From the NCBI GenBank assembly GCA_015039365.1, contig WION01000197.1, positions 1 through 64,000 on the forward strand: a stretch of 64,000 nt of DNA, read 5' to 3'. Below, piece by piece: positions 12,008 to 24,150 of this stretch. The position numbers and the translations under genes are program-made. This DNA is from Amanita rubescens. Its lineage: Eukaryota > Basidiomycota > Agaricomycetes > Agaricales > Amanitaceae. Position 1 is the stretch's first letter, and each line of letters starts with the position of its first letter. The notes under the pieces were generated by a model, which was given only the letters and a program-made list of their open reading frames with translations, was not told the DNA's origin and did not search any database.

Positions 12008-12285
12008 CATCCGCCAATTCTGATGCGTGAATTCGCAGATAGTACTTTAACCTGGCACAAGACACTTTGTATTATTTAACATTAAAATAGAAACGAGAGA
12101 TCCGCCTATTTTAACATTGACATCGGCGGAATAATAGTTATTCAAACGCCATCATCGGCTGATGAAAAGACAGAGAAATGTTCCGCCAATTCCAATGTTG
12201 TCATTGGCGGATCATAAGTCATGTTATGCTCTGAAGGCAGAAATCATTCCGCCTATTCTCATGTCTTCATCCGCGGTTAAATATG
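12008..12285. repeat. Last cluster of palindromes (four copies)
   Basis: Cores at about 12009 (CCGCCAATTCTGATGCGTGA, decayed right arm), 12102 (TCCGCCTATTTTAACATTG to CATCGGCGGA), 12183 (TTCCGCCAATTCC to CATTGGCGGA) and 12250 (CCGCCTATTCTC, decayed right arm). Beyond 12.3 kb I see no further copies, so the family is confined to the terminal 12 kb. Confidence 0.75.
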
Positions 12286-14330
12286 TACTGAATGATATAA
12301 ATACCAATTCAGAACCCTGAAACTCATCACCCACACTTCTAGATGCCTCAGCCACATATGTTTTTATGTCAATATGTTAGGTTTCATATGTGTTATATAC
12401 ATTCTAACCAAATATATCCGCGCATTATTTTTAAACTTTGGACCATGCAGTGGGCAAAATTGATACCCTGAACCCCCCCCTGTATACCCTGAACCCCCCA
12501 CCCTTACTGACTTAGGCCTATATAATATGGTATGGGTGGCCCTCTGTCGGCATGGTTTCTACATCAAAAACAAGCATGGATTCCGGGACGCCGTTGTGGG
12601 TAGGAAAGGGACGGGTTCGCTAAAACTAGTACTTTGTCTGGGAGAGGTTCCATTAGGATGTGTCTGGGAGGTCAAGTGCGAGGTTGCAGTAAGGAGAAGC
12701 TGTAGTGAGACCGATGGTTCTGGAAGCGGTGTGGATGCAGTTGGTATTCTAAGAGAGCCGAGGCACGAGGCGGAACGTACATAGTGAAGAGGGCATCCAA
12801 GCGAAACAACCTTCGCATTGCGCTATGGTTGCACGTCCAAATCTAAGCATTACGAACTGTCAGAGATGTTAGGTTGAGCGAGAAGGTGTATTAAGGATTT
12901 GTGGGTGCACCTTTAGGTTCTTGTACCGAGGCCTCGGCGTTGACCGACGACCGTGGTAGGATTAGGGTGATGATGAATATGTGGTTATCGTCACTGTTAC
13001 CCTCGGTCATCAGATTGGACAAATAAAGGCAAGGAGAATATGAACCGAACTAGTTATCGAGATTTGCGCTATCGTTTGACAGGTGCATCGGGCAGCTCTT
13101 CCGACTCACGAGAGGATGGCGGGAAAACACGGGTGCTGCCTCAGTAGTCATTGGGGTGGGTTCGGGCATAGTGATGGGGCCGGGAGAATTGAAGGAGGTA
13201 GCTGTTGACCTATTATTTGACCATGGAAGAAGATCGGTGGCCGGGCTGAAGGGGATGTTGGTAGAGGCACATGATCCGAGGCGCATCACTGAGGTAGTGG
13301 ACCAGATATCATCCGGAGTAAGAGAAGGAGTGAACTACTTACTAGCTAGAGCGGGGAGAATGTCGTCGTCATCTTAACCACTTTGCAAATATCTTCTGAA
13401 CTGAGAGTGAGAGAGCTAGTAATTTGCAGCGGACGAAGGCTAATGTCGACTTCGACCGAGTTTTCTTTGTGACTGTACACGGCAGGAAGGGAAGGGACAG
13501 GTGGCGCATAAGCAGAATGGAATAAGTGAGAGGCGCAGGAAGTGCTGGCTGTATGACGAGAATCTGTGGAAGGGCGAGGTTGGTGGCAAAGGAGACACGG
13601 GTAGCAGTTGCTGCGAATGTTCACTGGAAGCTTGAATAGCCTCAGCCAAAGTGGTGTTTCATGAACCTGTATCTCGACAGCGGATCTGAGCCGTGTCGAG
13701 TGAGGGGGAAGTAGGGTTTGAAATCATGCGGGGGACGAATAGCGTCGAATGGAAATTTGCGAGCGGTGACGGCTACAACAGTGGAGTGTCGGATGGCACC
13801 TGCTGCGGACATGCCTTTCCCGTCTGTTGATATGGTTCATAAGTGTTTGTTGACCATCTCGGCTCAGCGGCGTCGTTCGATGACGAGGAGAGGAAGAAGG
13901 GTGGCAGCGGCAGTTTTTCCGTTGGGTTGTGGATGGGCGCTGGCCTTGGATCAAGGATATTGGCAGCGATCTAACTCGGAGGCCTGCCACGCCGCCATGG
14001 ATGCGAATAGAAGATGGTGTTTGGGCAGCGTGTGGAAACGGGTCAGCGAAGGTACGAAGCACCTTCGTAAGCGAGCGCCCACGTCACTGGCCCAGTGATG
14101 AGAGTCTGTACTGAATGGGGAAGTTACTATCCAAATATGTACAGTATGACTGGGTCTGAGTGCCACCCGGTTCCTGGGAGGTCAGTGCAGCCTCATGAAC
14201 TTATAGTCCTGCACGATCTCGACCCAGACGCACAGTTTGATTTCGTTCGTACCCGCCCACACAGTACCGACTGCTCACATCGCTGCGCTCTCAAGCTGAG
14301 GCCTGAGGCCTCATTCTAATGCGCTCCCCA
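12286..14330. other. Unassigned region
   Basis: No gene I can support. There is a short duplicated C-rich phrase at 12464-12500 (TACCCTGAACCCCCC twice). Open frames of 60-126 codons occur on both strands (for example 12527-12784 and 13718-14098 on plus), but none has a recognisable motif, start context or splice structure, and several overlap one another. It may be decayed coding or mobile DNA. Confidence 0.4.
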
Positions 14331-15515
14331 TCATGATCAGCGCCCACTCATTTTCAGGATAAATGACAGCTGGAAGTCCGGGGCCTCATTCATGACAGAA
14401 ACAAGTTTTAGGTGCCCAAAGGCGGTTCGTCCATCAGGTTATTTTCAGTACCAATTGAATGACTAATTGCACTACAGCCAATGCCACTCCTGGCAGTATA
14501 GTAATCGTGTTACTTGCACAGACATCCCTAAAATACGGTATGAGGTTCCTTACTAATGGTGTTGCTTGGAAGATCACCCCTGCAGATGATAAATGCATAT
14601 CACTGTCATGCCGGCGACTGACGATTTTTTACTATTCATTCGGCTCCATTACTCAGCGCTTCAGCTCCAACTAACGGCATTTAGACATGAAAACAATACT
14701 ATTGTGTTCACTGGGATGGTCTATGGAACATCATATGATCAAAACTTTGTAAGAGCCGTCTATGCGATTAGTAAACACAGAATACCTATCTATCAGTGCC
14801 GATTCACGCCTAAACCTATTGCGTGCAAGTGCGAAAGTTTTCTGCAGAGTATAAATATGTGCCGCAAAATTGGACAAAACCCATTCCATTGCCAAAAATG
14901 GCAATGAAACATGATGATCATTGATGATCATGCACGATCATGATGTATCATGATGAACTGTGATGAATCATCATGAATGGGAGTGATTCATGATGATCCC
15001 TCATGATTGCTTTTCCCCCCTTTGACTTGGGCTCTCATGAACAATCATGTAGTAGCATACTTTCAGGCCATTGACATCGATTGTGGCAATTATTCATGGA
15101 TCATCAAGAATGGAAATGAACATCATTGACCACAGACGATCACTGGATTTTTTCCAGTTTGAGAGAGTGAAACTTGTCATAGCAATGCTAAGATCATGGA
15201 TGATCACAGGTGAACCACTGGTGATCATGAATAAGTTATGATGAACCGTGACTGGTTAAAATTGCACAGAAATTGCTTTTAATGAGTGTTCACCATTGTT
15301 CACCATCAACAACAAGTAAAGTAACAAGATATGGCAAAATCTGATAACTGATGTTCACAACAATTCATTAAGGATCATCACAATTCATTAATGATCACCA
15401 ATGATCACCAATGATCATGACAATTCTTCATGGATAATCAAGAATGGAAATAAACACCAGTGACTACTGATGATCACTGATGATCACTGGGTTTTGTCCA
15501 GTTTGGAGGAGCAAA
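14331..15515. other. Upstream region of secreted kinase-like gene with a TGATCA-rich insert
   Basis: About 90 bp at 14331-14420 (including TTCATGACAGAAACAAGTTT) match the upstream region of the paralog at 44150-44235. In the paralog this sequence lies about 130 bp before the start codon; here it is almost 1.2 kb away. The extra 1.1 kb is AT-rich and, from 14910 to 15485, dense in TGATCA/ATCATGAT words (for example GATGATCATGCACGATCATG). No coding capacity is evident. A TATA-like AGTATAAAG at about 15514 matches AGTATAAAA in the paralog. Confidence 0.5.
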
Positions 15516-15596
15516 GTATAAAGCCAATGCCAGCAGCAACAGAATCCCCAGGCTGGCCCTCAACATCTCCTAACTTCAGACAACATTCTTTTATCC

Positions 15597-16639
15597 ATGC
15601 GCTTCTCAACTATCACTCTCGCATTCCTATTCTTCAGTTCCGTTTTTGCGACACCAGTATTCCGCACGGGTACTGATGATGCCGTTTCATTGGTGGTAAG
15701 TTGTCAACAAAAGTTTCGTTGAATTTCTTGAACTGTTGGCGTTAACAGAGACGATCACCTGGTCCCGGCAGGAAGTCCGGTGGGAGCTCTACTCCCCAGA
15801 GACAAAGCTCCATGGGTCCAACGAGTTCGAAGTCAAAGAGCTCTGGGATGAGCACTCCGCAGAGAAAGGGCTCTAACGGCGGGGCTTCCACCTCAAAGGT
15901 AAGTTGCAGTGCTTTTCCCATAAATATATGACAAACGAAAGCAACCTTCTCCATACAACCAGGGACACCTGTGCAAGCGAGCCAACATACACGAACTGTA
16001 TGCGGCCTTGACTCCAGGCAACATGCGCTTCATATTTAAGGAAAATCAATATGCCAGCGTATACTTGTTGCATCGGCAGCTCGACGGAAAGCATGCGGTT
16101 CTTAAGATCCTCCAGAATGGAATGTCGGAGGAAGAACAGATCCTAGAAGAAATCTCTGCTCTTCGCATGAATAGGCAGTTGATTGGCTGGGGTCACACAC
16201 CTAACAGAGAGCTGTATTACATCTTCATGGAATACATGGGTGTGCCGTTGGCGCGGACGCCATTCGCGCATAATGCCAATATTGTTCAACACCTGAAGCA
16301 AGCAGCAATACAACGGTACCACTTTAATCACGGTCTAGTTCATACGTAAGAGTTTTGCATTATAGATGGAAATACTCGCTTACGATTGATCGTAGGGACC
16401 AAGCAGATAACGAGTCCAACTGGACGTACAGACAGGTTCAAACGCCGGCTGGTCAAGTTGTCTGGCAAGCTGAATTAATCGACTGGGAATTCTACGAGAT
16501 GGCCCAGGGCCACCACTATGCTCCTGTGAATCCCCAATCCGCGATCATTTTTGATCCCGCTTGCGGAATCTTTGTTCCTGAGGGCATGGAACACCATCTC
16601 GAGGCGGCGGCGGAGGAGAGCTCAGACGAAGAGGAGTAG
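15597..16639 (+). CDS. Secreted kinase-like protein, copy 1
   Basis: Four exons (start 15597, introns at about 15689-15748, 15899-15960 and 16347-16395). The product starts with a signal peptide (MRFSTITLAFLFFSSVFA, cleavage before TPVF), then a 50-residue Ser/Gly/Lys-rich linker containing two STPQR repeats, then a small kinase-like fold: HAVLKIL (ATP-site lysine), an EEQILEEI helix, a YYIFMEYMG hinge, NHGLVHTDQADNESN across the last intron (HxD...N catalytic loop) and LIDWE in place of DFG. A short acidic tail (EESSDEEE) ends it. The layout resembles APH/RIO-like atypical kinases. The glycine-rich loop is weaker than in copy 2. A paralog at 44.4 kb has the same exon structure. Substrate unknown; export is inferred from the leader. 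Confidence 0.72.
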
Positions 16640-16994
16640 TTTTCTACACACTTTCCTGCGGTTACCGCGGAACAATGGAGATATTTGCTTTTATGAGTGT
16701 TGACGTGATTCTGAGTGACCACTGACGATCCCTGAATATGATAAATGCACGCGACATTTTTCGAGGCCGAAATGAAATGACCCTCGGTCTTATCATCGTC
16801 GAGCGGCGCGACATTCCCAGATCTGAAAAGACGCTTGTTGAGCAGCGTTGGGTGGGGTGTCGGTCTTGCACATAGAGTCTTGCCGGGATCGGGATGGCGT
16901 CGCGTATGGCCGTTCGGCCTACTCGGTAAATCCCACTTCGAGGAAGAGACCGAGTCTGACGTGGCGCGTCCTGGTTTCAGCTAACACACTTCAA
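16640..16994. other. Intergenic, no feature recognised
   Basis: About 355 bp between the kinase-like gene and the start codon of the interrupted secreted-protein gene at 16995. It presumably holds that gene's promoter. I see no repeat or RNA gene. Confidence 0.4.
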
Positions 16995-17062
16995 ATGTTT
17001 TGCCGCTTCGGACACGTCTCTCTCCTCTTTTTTCATATTTTGTTACTACCCCAACCGACTTT

Positions 17063-17506
17063 CATCAGGTTTTCGGCATGTTCCGCTCTGGCCGCTCTCG
17101 GCGCTTTCCAGAGCAGTCAGAGCGGTCAGAGCGGTCAGAGCACCTCGCCACTTTTTTAGGCGAGGTACATTGCTCTCAGAGTGGATTTGACTGCTCTGAA
17201 AGTGCTTTGACTGCTCTGAGAGTCGGTTTTCAACTTTTTTAAGCATTCAAAGATGGGCCAATATGACATCAAATTTTACTGTATTGCCTGATAACGAAGG
17301 AGTACAAATGACATGCTTTACCGGGTCCTACTAATGTAATGAAAGCGAATGGTAACAATTGTAATGGATGCGAAAACGTTTGAGAGCGAGCGATAGCGAT
17401 GGCGGTGGTGTCGAATCTCTGCAATTGATGAAAATGACTACGAAACGAATAACTAGAGCAATGTTAGAATGCGAATATCAAACACATCAATGAAACGTTA
17501 CTATTC
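17063..17506. repeat. Left terminal and subterminal region of element A
   Basis: After the inverted repeat come several near-copies of a short word: AGAGCAGTCAGAGCGGTCAG at about 17112, then TTTGACTGCTCTGAAAG and TTTGACTGCTCTGAGAG at 17188-17224. Clustered words next to the ends are typical transposase-binding sites in CACTA-like transposons. The rest, up to the stop codon at 17507, has no feature. Confidence 0.65.
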
Positions 17507-17942
17507 TTATGCGAGAACCATTACAAAGTCTCCATCCGGATCTTCCTCGTCGTCTTCCTCGACAAGTGTAGCGGCGCTGGTGGCGCGATCTCGAGACTTG
17601 ATCATATTCTTGTTCAGCTTTTTAAGGTGTTGGTGCGCGTTGATCATGAGCTCGTTCCATTGAGTGTCGTTCATCTCGCGCAAAGTCCGGACAAATACGG
17701 ATGCGCGTCGAATGCGCGTCGACTTCTTCGGATCGCCCTTGGCCTTCGTGACAATGTCGCCGTAATTGTCGGCAGAGAATTTAGGCGCCTTCTCCGAAAA
17801 CTCCCCGGTTTCCCATTGTTCAAGCGCCCGGCCAGCCTAAAAGTTGTTAGTTGCATGAGCGAAAGATAAAATGACTCGTACCGCCTGCATTGCCAAGATC
17901 AGAGCGCCAATAGGCCTCTCGTCGTCGGGACCATCACCATAC

Positions 17943-18220
17943 CATCAACAAAAGGTCTCGGTGATTGCCAAGAGAGTATAATCGGCTAATCGTGATTATG
18001 ACCGATTTCAATCAAGGTCGACCGGACTCAGATTAGTCATGTAGATTATAATAGATTGCAATTGCATAGTTGTCACACCGTAAACAGGCAACACTATTAT
18101 ATTCGACTACACGTAGATTACAATGTATATAACTAGAGTTCAAAATCACAAGAAAGGTTGTAAGTGCGAAACGACTATTCGATAGCAAGAAAGGGGCGCC
18201 AACGTGCAAGAAAACCGAAG
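17943..18220. repeat. Left terminal region of element B
   Basis: Inverted end followed by AT-rich sequence with repeated words: TAGATTATAATAGATTGCAA at about 18046 and GTAGATTACAATG at about 18112. Similar words (TAGATTGCAAAA, CTTAGATTAAAATC) occur at the other end (26160-26400). No gene lies between the end and the small acidic protein's stop codon. Confidence 0.6.
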
Positions 18221-18755
18221 CTAGAGGCCGTTGTCTTCATCATCGGCGTCATAGCCGTCGTCGCTCTCGAGGTTACTATGTCGATCACCGGAGCGAGGCG
18301 TATAGACGCTATCGCTATCCTCTGCATCGGCGTCGTAGCCTTCATCGTGCTCGATGGTGGTGCAGTATGGAGTACTGAACTGCGAAGCATCGGAGTCGGT
18401 ATCGGTATCGGTATCGCAACCGTCATTATCGCGTTCGACGTCGGCACTCTTCTCGTTACTGAACCGTACTATGTCCGTGTTGTGAGGAAGATGGGGCGCG
18501 GACGCGTTTTCTGCGTGTAAAAGAGCTGGAGTGTTGAGTCCGCCAGACGAGGACGAATGGAGGACGGGCTATGATACCGTTAGCAAACTGACAGAAAACC
18601 AGAAACTCTAGTACTCACCGGGGAACCGTTACCGTGATTTTCTGTTTCCGCCGTTCTCTCGATACCTCCCCGCGCATGCGCCCGAAGTCTGTGACCGTAA
18701 GAAAATTGATAGCACATAATGATCTGGGTGCTTACTTTTCATAGTCGATGTTCAT
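18221..18755 (-). CDS. Small acidic protein carried by element B
   Basis: Three exons: start 18755 (MNIDYE), donor GTAAGC after a very short first exon, a second exon ending GNGSP, then a long last exon to the TAG at 18221. The product is about 145 residues: a short basic start (KLRAHARGGIER), a Ser-rich middle, and an acidic tail with a DTDTDTDSDASQ run and two DDGYDAD/DEGYDAD repeats. It is probably disordered. No family recognised. It lies 320 bp beyond the transposase stop in the same orientation, so it could be an accessory gene of element B or a remnant of a longer transposase-associated protein. Confidence 0.55.
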
Positions 18756-18779
18756 GGTTGTGGTCGGATTTGGGTGGTA

Positions 18780-19073
18780 GTTGACGAAGAGTGCTGAGTG
18801 GATCTCAATTCTCGGGATCAATAGAACAAACAGGAGCGTACTCACATTTGTACGTGGTGGTGGTGGTGGTGGTAGGAGTAAAGTACTACTAAGTGTTGGT
18901 CAGTTCTCGCGGTCAATAGAGCAAACAGACCCGTACTCACGTTTTGTGGTGGTGGAGATATACAAAGTGATACTGGATGGAAGTTCTCGCGTTCAAATGA
19001 GTAAATAGAGCCGTACTCACGTTTGAGCGCGAGAATAATAAATATTGAAATGAGAGTTGTAGTTCGCGGTCAC
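18780..19073. repeat. Three degenerate 80-90 bp tandem units
   Basis: The phrase GTTCTCGCGGTCAATAGAGC followed by AAACAG.CCGTACTCACGTTT recurs at about 18811, 18904 and 18983, with a partial copy at 19055. The first unit contains a (TGG)n run. Each unit includes GTACTCAC, the complement of a GTGAGTAC splice donor. It lies just after the transposase stop codon within element B. Confidence 0.65.
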
Positions 19074-22000
19074 CTAGAGTTCCGCATATTTTGACGTGTC
19101 GTCCACCTCACCGTCCTCGTCGCCTTCATCAGAATCCTCTTCGTCGTCGCTGTCTCTCTCCATTTCCTCTCTGTCCTCATCCTCGTCCTCGTCCTCGTCC
19201 TTGTCCTTGTCCTCCACAATTTCGCACCCACCTGGAATATCTTCAAGGTTGGTTTGTGCTGTGTCTAATACTGCCTTCGCCTGCTCATCCTCGCCCTCAG
19301 GCTCACCTTCGTCCGGGGCTGCACCCTTTCCAACGTCAAGTTCGTCACGGGGCCTATCCTTCAAGAAAATATTTGTCGCGTCTCGGACAGCCTGATGGCC
19401 AACACCGCCGCCACGGTAACGCATGAACATATCACGATCGACAAAACTACAGCTACAGGTCAGAATCTGGAACTTGTAATAAAATTAGGACTCACATGTT
19501 AATATAGTAGAGAAAGTAATCCATGTTGTTATCGTGCCCAGGTTCCTCACTGTCCTTTGCGAGTCCATGCGCAAAACCAGGGATGATGTGAACTCCGCGC
19601 ACCACAACGTTCGGATCAAGGAAACCGAACATCGCAACTTGATCTTCTGGTTCTACGAAGCTCAACTGTGGAAGTCGACGAGTTTTCCACCCAGGATGAC
19701 GATTCCCGGCTGCATTTAGGATATACCATCGAACCCATAGGAAATCCATCTTTTGTATCTCGCTTGAACGTGCGTCGGGACTCGTGTGCCGTACGTATGC
19801 ATGAAAAATGCCGATTACTCTTGCGTACCAGTATGCGTTCCGGTCCTCGTCATTTGGGTCCTCACGTGAAAGAAGCATGATATCAGGATGGGTCCTTACA
19901 TTGATGGAATCCTGGTCGCGCCGCATATCGTATGTTGTATAATTGACGCGCACAACCTGATGTTGATAGATTGATCCCTTGACTATGACTACGTGGTTTC
20001 TTTCCGCCGTCGTGAATTCCTGTTCATCACCGTTATATTCGGATCCTAGAAGCCGCGTCAAGAGGTGGTCTTGCAGCCTTGGGAGAAAGTCCTGTTGGTA
20101 CAAACGTCAGAATAATCGTTAAAATATCAGGGTGACTTACATGGAATGCAGGGTCGTCCTTGTGTTCAGGAAGCCAAGTCGCCAGTTTAATTTTATGCTT
20201 CGTCTCCGAGGACATGTGATAATGTACCTCAGGCGAAGTATAAGGAAGCTTCTCTTGGTTCTTGAAGTGAAGCTTTGGAGTTGACGACTTCGTTGAAGGG
20301 CGATCAGTCGCTAGGGGTTCTTTAGCTGAGTCTATGAGGTCGCGCGCCCTTTTCCGATCGCGCATCTTGCGTAAAGTCCTTTCTCGTCGATTCTGTTTAG
20401 CTATTCCATGTGTGAAAGCATGTTTTGAGGCCCGTTTATAGTGCTTCTTCACTTTTTGATGCTCGGCTTCTCCCTAACAGTCCATTACTATTAAAGGAAA
20501 AGGATGATATCCGATGAACTTACTGGCTGAGTAGAATAGCCGTCTGTCGGACCATAACGTCGGATTGCCTCAGCATAATGCCCGAGGGCGTGGAGTTTGT
20601 AGGTTTTGAGATTAAGATACCGAATCTTTTTCTTCTTAGCAGTCGGTTTGGTACCAGTGGCCTGCTTATTCGCATCGTCCTCCTTACCCTGATCCGTCGT
20701 CGCAGCTTTTGCTTTTCCTTTCGCTCGTGGAGCGTCTTCTGCGGGTAATTCTTTGGCGACATACTCAGCACATAACCTTTCCTCGAATACCCGAATGGCT
20801 TTCCCCAGGCGTCGCGTTGAATGCTCGAGGGCCAGAATTGTAGACTCAGTATGTAAACGTAGCTTCGCGAGGGCATGCCAGGTTGCAAGTTCGAAGAGGA
20901 GATCCATGAGAATCTCGTTATGAACCTTTGGAAACAAAGCTTCAAAAACGGGAATAGCACACTGCTCATCTGAGATTAGCTTCATCTGTGCTATCATGGG
21001 TAATTATAAACGTACCTGGAGCAGGTCCTCGTAATCACGCGCTGCTAGCTTCTTCATAGATGATGCATTTCTGTGAAACTGCCGAATTGTTCCACGCCCG
21101 AATGTTGGTACCTCGCGATATCTACGTCCATGAGAAAAAACAAGGTTGGTAGATTAAAGGTCTCACTTACCGCTTATTCAGCCATTGAATTGAAGTATCC
21201 TTTTTTGAGTTCATCATTCTCATGAGGTGCGCAAAGATTGCCTTCCACACCCCCAACTCGAATTCGTGCATCAGGTCAGGGACGAGCATCGAGTGAAAGT
21301 CGAAATCATATTCAGCCAGACGTTCGGCGAATGCATTCTATTAATGTCAGTGGATGTCATGGTGATATCAAAAGCGATACCTACACGTGTTGGTACCAGA
21401 GACTCGGGGTCTAGATTATTTTTAATGGCTTTGCTGCTGATGCTCAAACCTTCCTCGTACATCCATTTTCGCACTCGTTCAATTTTCATTCTGTTCGGGT
21501 GGTTATTTGTGCGCGCTTTCCGTTTGTGATTGCGAATATCACGCTTCATCCCTAGATTGCGAATATCGTTTTTCGCAACGAGACAAGTGGGGCAAGGGCA
21601 TGCCCCGAGAAACTTGATGGTAGAGAGTAGCACCCTAGATAACAAAATAACGAGCTATAGCCAGGCCAGAAATGAATATGAGGAACTTACTTTTCGGGGT
21701 AGTCAGCTGAATATGTAAGAATACGAGGAAATACTCGACGAGTGACCCCATCAATGAATTCAATGAGGATGCCATTCTCGTATGCTTCAAGAAATTCATC
21801 GTCAAGTAATGTCCGCCAAACTGCATGCATCAACTCGCGGCGGAGATGGGTAAGGTTAACGTCAGTCGCGGTTTGACCGTCGAAAACTTTCTGGCAAAAC
21901 TCTTGAATAGTATCTGATAGCTGTGCAGGATAATGAGTGATGTGTTACGTTCTGCGGAGATTTCATACCTTGGGAATGTAGGCCAGGTGGTGCGCCGCGA

Positions 22001-23475
22001 AGGCGCTCCGCAAGCATCGCATGTACTTTGACTGGTTGCCAAGGAATAGGTAGATTGGCCAGAGTGACGCCGTCCCAAAGTTAGCGAGCTGCGTCGAGTC
22101 CGACCACAACATTATCGCTACAATCACGATTTCATGTTCTGATTTCTTGTGTGCATTCCGAATACGCTCGTGTTCTTCAATGTACGCGTCCGAGTTGTAT
22201 AATTCGGAATAGATACGCTCGGGGGTCCCGGTAGCGCCTGGTTGCCAGTAGGTTTTATGGGGATAGAAATGGAAGTACTCGGTATCGGTATCGGATAGTG
22301 CAGCTTTGATTACTTCCAGTGGTCGTCGATAAAACAGCGAGTCTACTTTGAATTTCGGGGCTTCTGACTCAGATTTGTTCTTTACACCCTCAAACGGTAC
22401 TGAAATCTCGACGCTCGCCTGATTCCAGCCATCGTTACCTCTGAACATCGTCTTGGCGAGCTCTGTATCCTGTATGTCGTCAAGTCGCTGGGCTTCACGT
22501 GTGGCATTGAACCCTTGAAGATGTTCAGGGTTGAAGTCCTTATCCAGAACGACCGTCTTGACTAGACGGTCAAGTTCTGCCAACGTTTTTGAGTTTGATT
22601 CCGTGTAAAACCAATCCATGAGAAGATATGTCGACGGGTTACGGAAGGGGGAGAAATAATCATTGTTCGTTAACGCATTCCTGTATTGTTCCCACCAGGA
22701 TTGGTCCTTGGGCACCTCGTCGTGTGGATCTAGTTCATTCAAAGGCTGTGACGTGGCAAAGCCGGTCCACCAATCGTGTTTCGGTATTGCCACATTAAAG
22801 TTTGGCGAGTCGCAGATGATTTCCAGTGCACCGCGTGGTACAAAGGATGGGAATTGGTGCTGGAATGAATGATATATACCGTAGCTGTCTTTTTTTGTAT
22901 TGAAGAGCGGTACATTCTGGGGCTCTGGAGAAGTACGGTCCACTTCCATTGCCTCCGGGATTTCTGGCATGTCTGTCGGGATATGCGTGTCACCCACATT
23001 GATTTCTTGCTGAAAAACATCAAGAGGTACGGGGGGAAGCTCGTCGCGATAGCGCGCTGGCAAGCGCCTCGCGCGCGCCGAGCGTTTGAGCCGACCAGAA
23101 TCGTATTCCTCATTGGGCTGGGTTTCGGGCTCGAAAATGTCATTCTAAAGTAGTAGATTAGTATAAACAACAGGGAAAAGAAGCGGTATGTACCATCTGA
23201 ATGTCATTTGTTACATTTGTCAAGTAGCCAAGGGGTTCTTCCTCTTCGATGCGAAGACTTGGGCGAGGCTGTTCCTGGACAGGCTGTACAGGCTGGACTG
23301 CATGACTTGTGACTGGCGCTGGTGCTTGCATAAAACGACGCCTGTCAAGTGGACCCCTGGGTACTATTGGAGCAGACGGGCGCTTCAGCGCGTCTTTGTA
23401 CATGTTGCAGGTGCGTCGGTGATTCGACATTCCCCTGCTGCTAGAAACAAAGCCACATAGGCAGTGGGAAGACAT
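19074..23475 (-). CDS. Plavaka-type transposase B
   Basis: Starts at 23475 and ends at 19074, with about ten exons separated by short introns; well over 1,100 residues. N-terminus: HCLCGFVSSSRGMSNHRRTC, a degenerate zinc-finger-like CxC..H..C motif typical of these proteins. Middle: LPARYRDELPP, YLLMDWFYTESNSKTLAELD, FYPHKTYW, then the HEIVIVAIMLWSDSTQLANFG and SLWPIYLFLGNQSKYMR blocks, VLLSTIKFLGACPCPTC and VPDLMHEFELGVWKA, all of which I associate with Plavaka (CACTA-related) transposases. C-terminus: DRDMFMRYRGGGVGHQAV followed by an acidic DEDEDED tail. The WSDSTQLA aspartate and MHEFELG residues are catalytic-core candidates. I see no frameshift, so it may be functional. Divergent to the DUF6698-like gene. 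Confidence 0.87.
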
Positions 23476-24150
23476 AGTAACTAGAGGGTAGAGCGATGCG
23501 TTAGTAGCTGAATGAGAGTTGGGGAAACGTCGCTGAAGTTTATAACGATGCAATGGAGCCTTCCACGTCGCGCGTTGTGGTGTTGTGGGCTCGCAAAAAT
23601 GATACCTCAGCCGCAGGTCACACAAAAGGTTAATTGGATTCATAAATCTAGTTTTATTGCGCACTGAGCATGATATCAATATGAATAGCACGCGGGTAGC
23701 CAAGCTCTGGAAGCTAGTTTTGCGAGGAGAGGAGGTGGCACGGTGCCCCGTCCCGGATTGTGTGCGCTAGGTGTTTCGTACAGCGTGAAAACAACTATCT
23801 TCAGTGGTACTAAGTACCAACTCGCATCACATTTCAACGAGGACTCACCTTTTACGACCGTTGGTCGTCTTGTTGTCAATTTATCCCTTCCCTTCCCAAA
23901 ATCCTATCCACATAAATCCCCCTTCTTCAAACCCCCTTCTTCATTGTAAGCTTGAGCACCGAGTGAAGGACAATCTGTGCTGAGGGCGTATGGGTTGCGG
24001 GAGAGTAGTAAACAAGACCGTGCCGGTTCAGCCGGTCATGTGACTACAGAAGATGTATGCGCCCGTCAAGGTACGTCTTATAACTCTCTTTCTTTCCTTA
24101 TACTCTCTTCCTTTCCTTCCTTATACTCTTTTTCTCTCATCCCCCCTTGA
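23476..24150. promoter_or_regulatory. Divergent promoter region of element B
   Basis: 675 bp between the two divergent start codons of element B. It includes CT-rich tracts just before the plus-strand gene (CTCTCTTTCTTTCCTTATAC, 24073-24092). No repeat shared with the element ends is obvious. Confidence 0.4.

Noticed and set aside
550..12285. CRISPR-like array from regularly spaced palindromes
   Set aside because: The genome is eukaryotic, spacers are themselves repetitive, and there are no cas genes.
12464..12500. Interstitial telomere sequence
   Set aside because: The CCCTGAACCCCC words do not match the CCCTAAA unit and occur only twice.
12527..12784. 85-codon plus-strand frame near 12.5 kb
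   Set aside because: No motif, no homologous copy in the window and no splice or promoter support; expected by chance in GC-neutral DNA.
13718..14098. Overlapping frames of 110-126 codons on both strands
   Set aside because: Both strands are open over the same region with low-complexity Arg/Ser/His content, which indicates composition rather than a gene.
14436..14452. CATCAGGTTATTTTCAG resembles the outer Plavaka end
   Set aside because: Only about nine leading bases match and there is no inverted partner near 15.5 kb; likely chance.
19091..19426. Pro/Ser-rich plus-strand frames opposite the transposase B tail
   Set aside because: They are the complement of the acidic DEDEDED-coding repeat and have no independent support.
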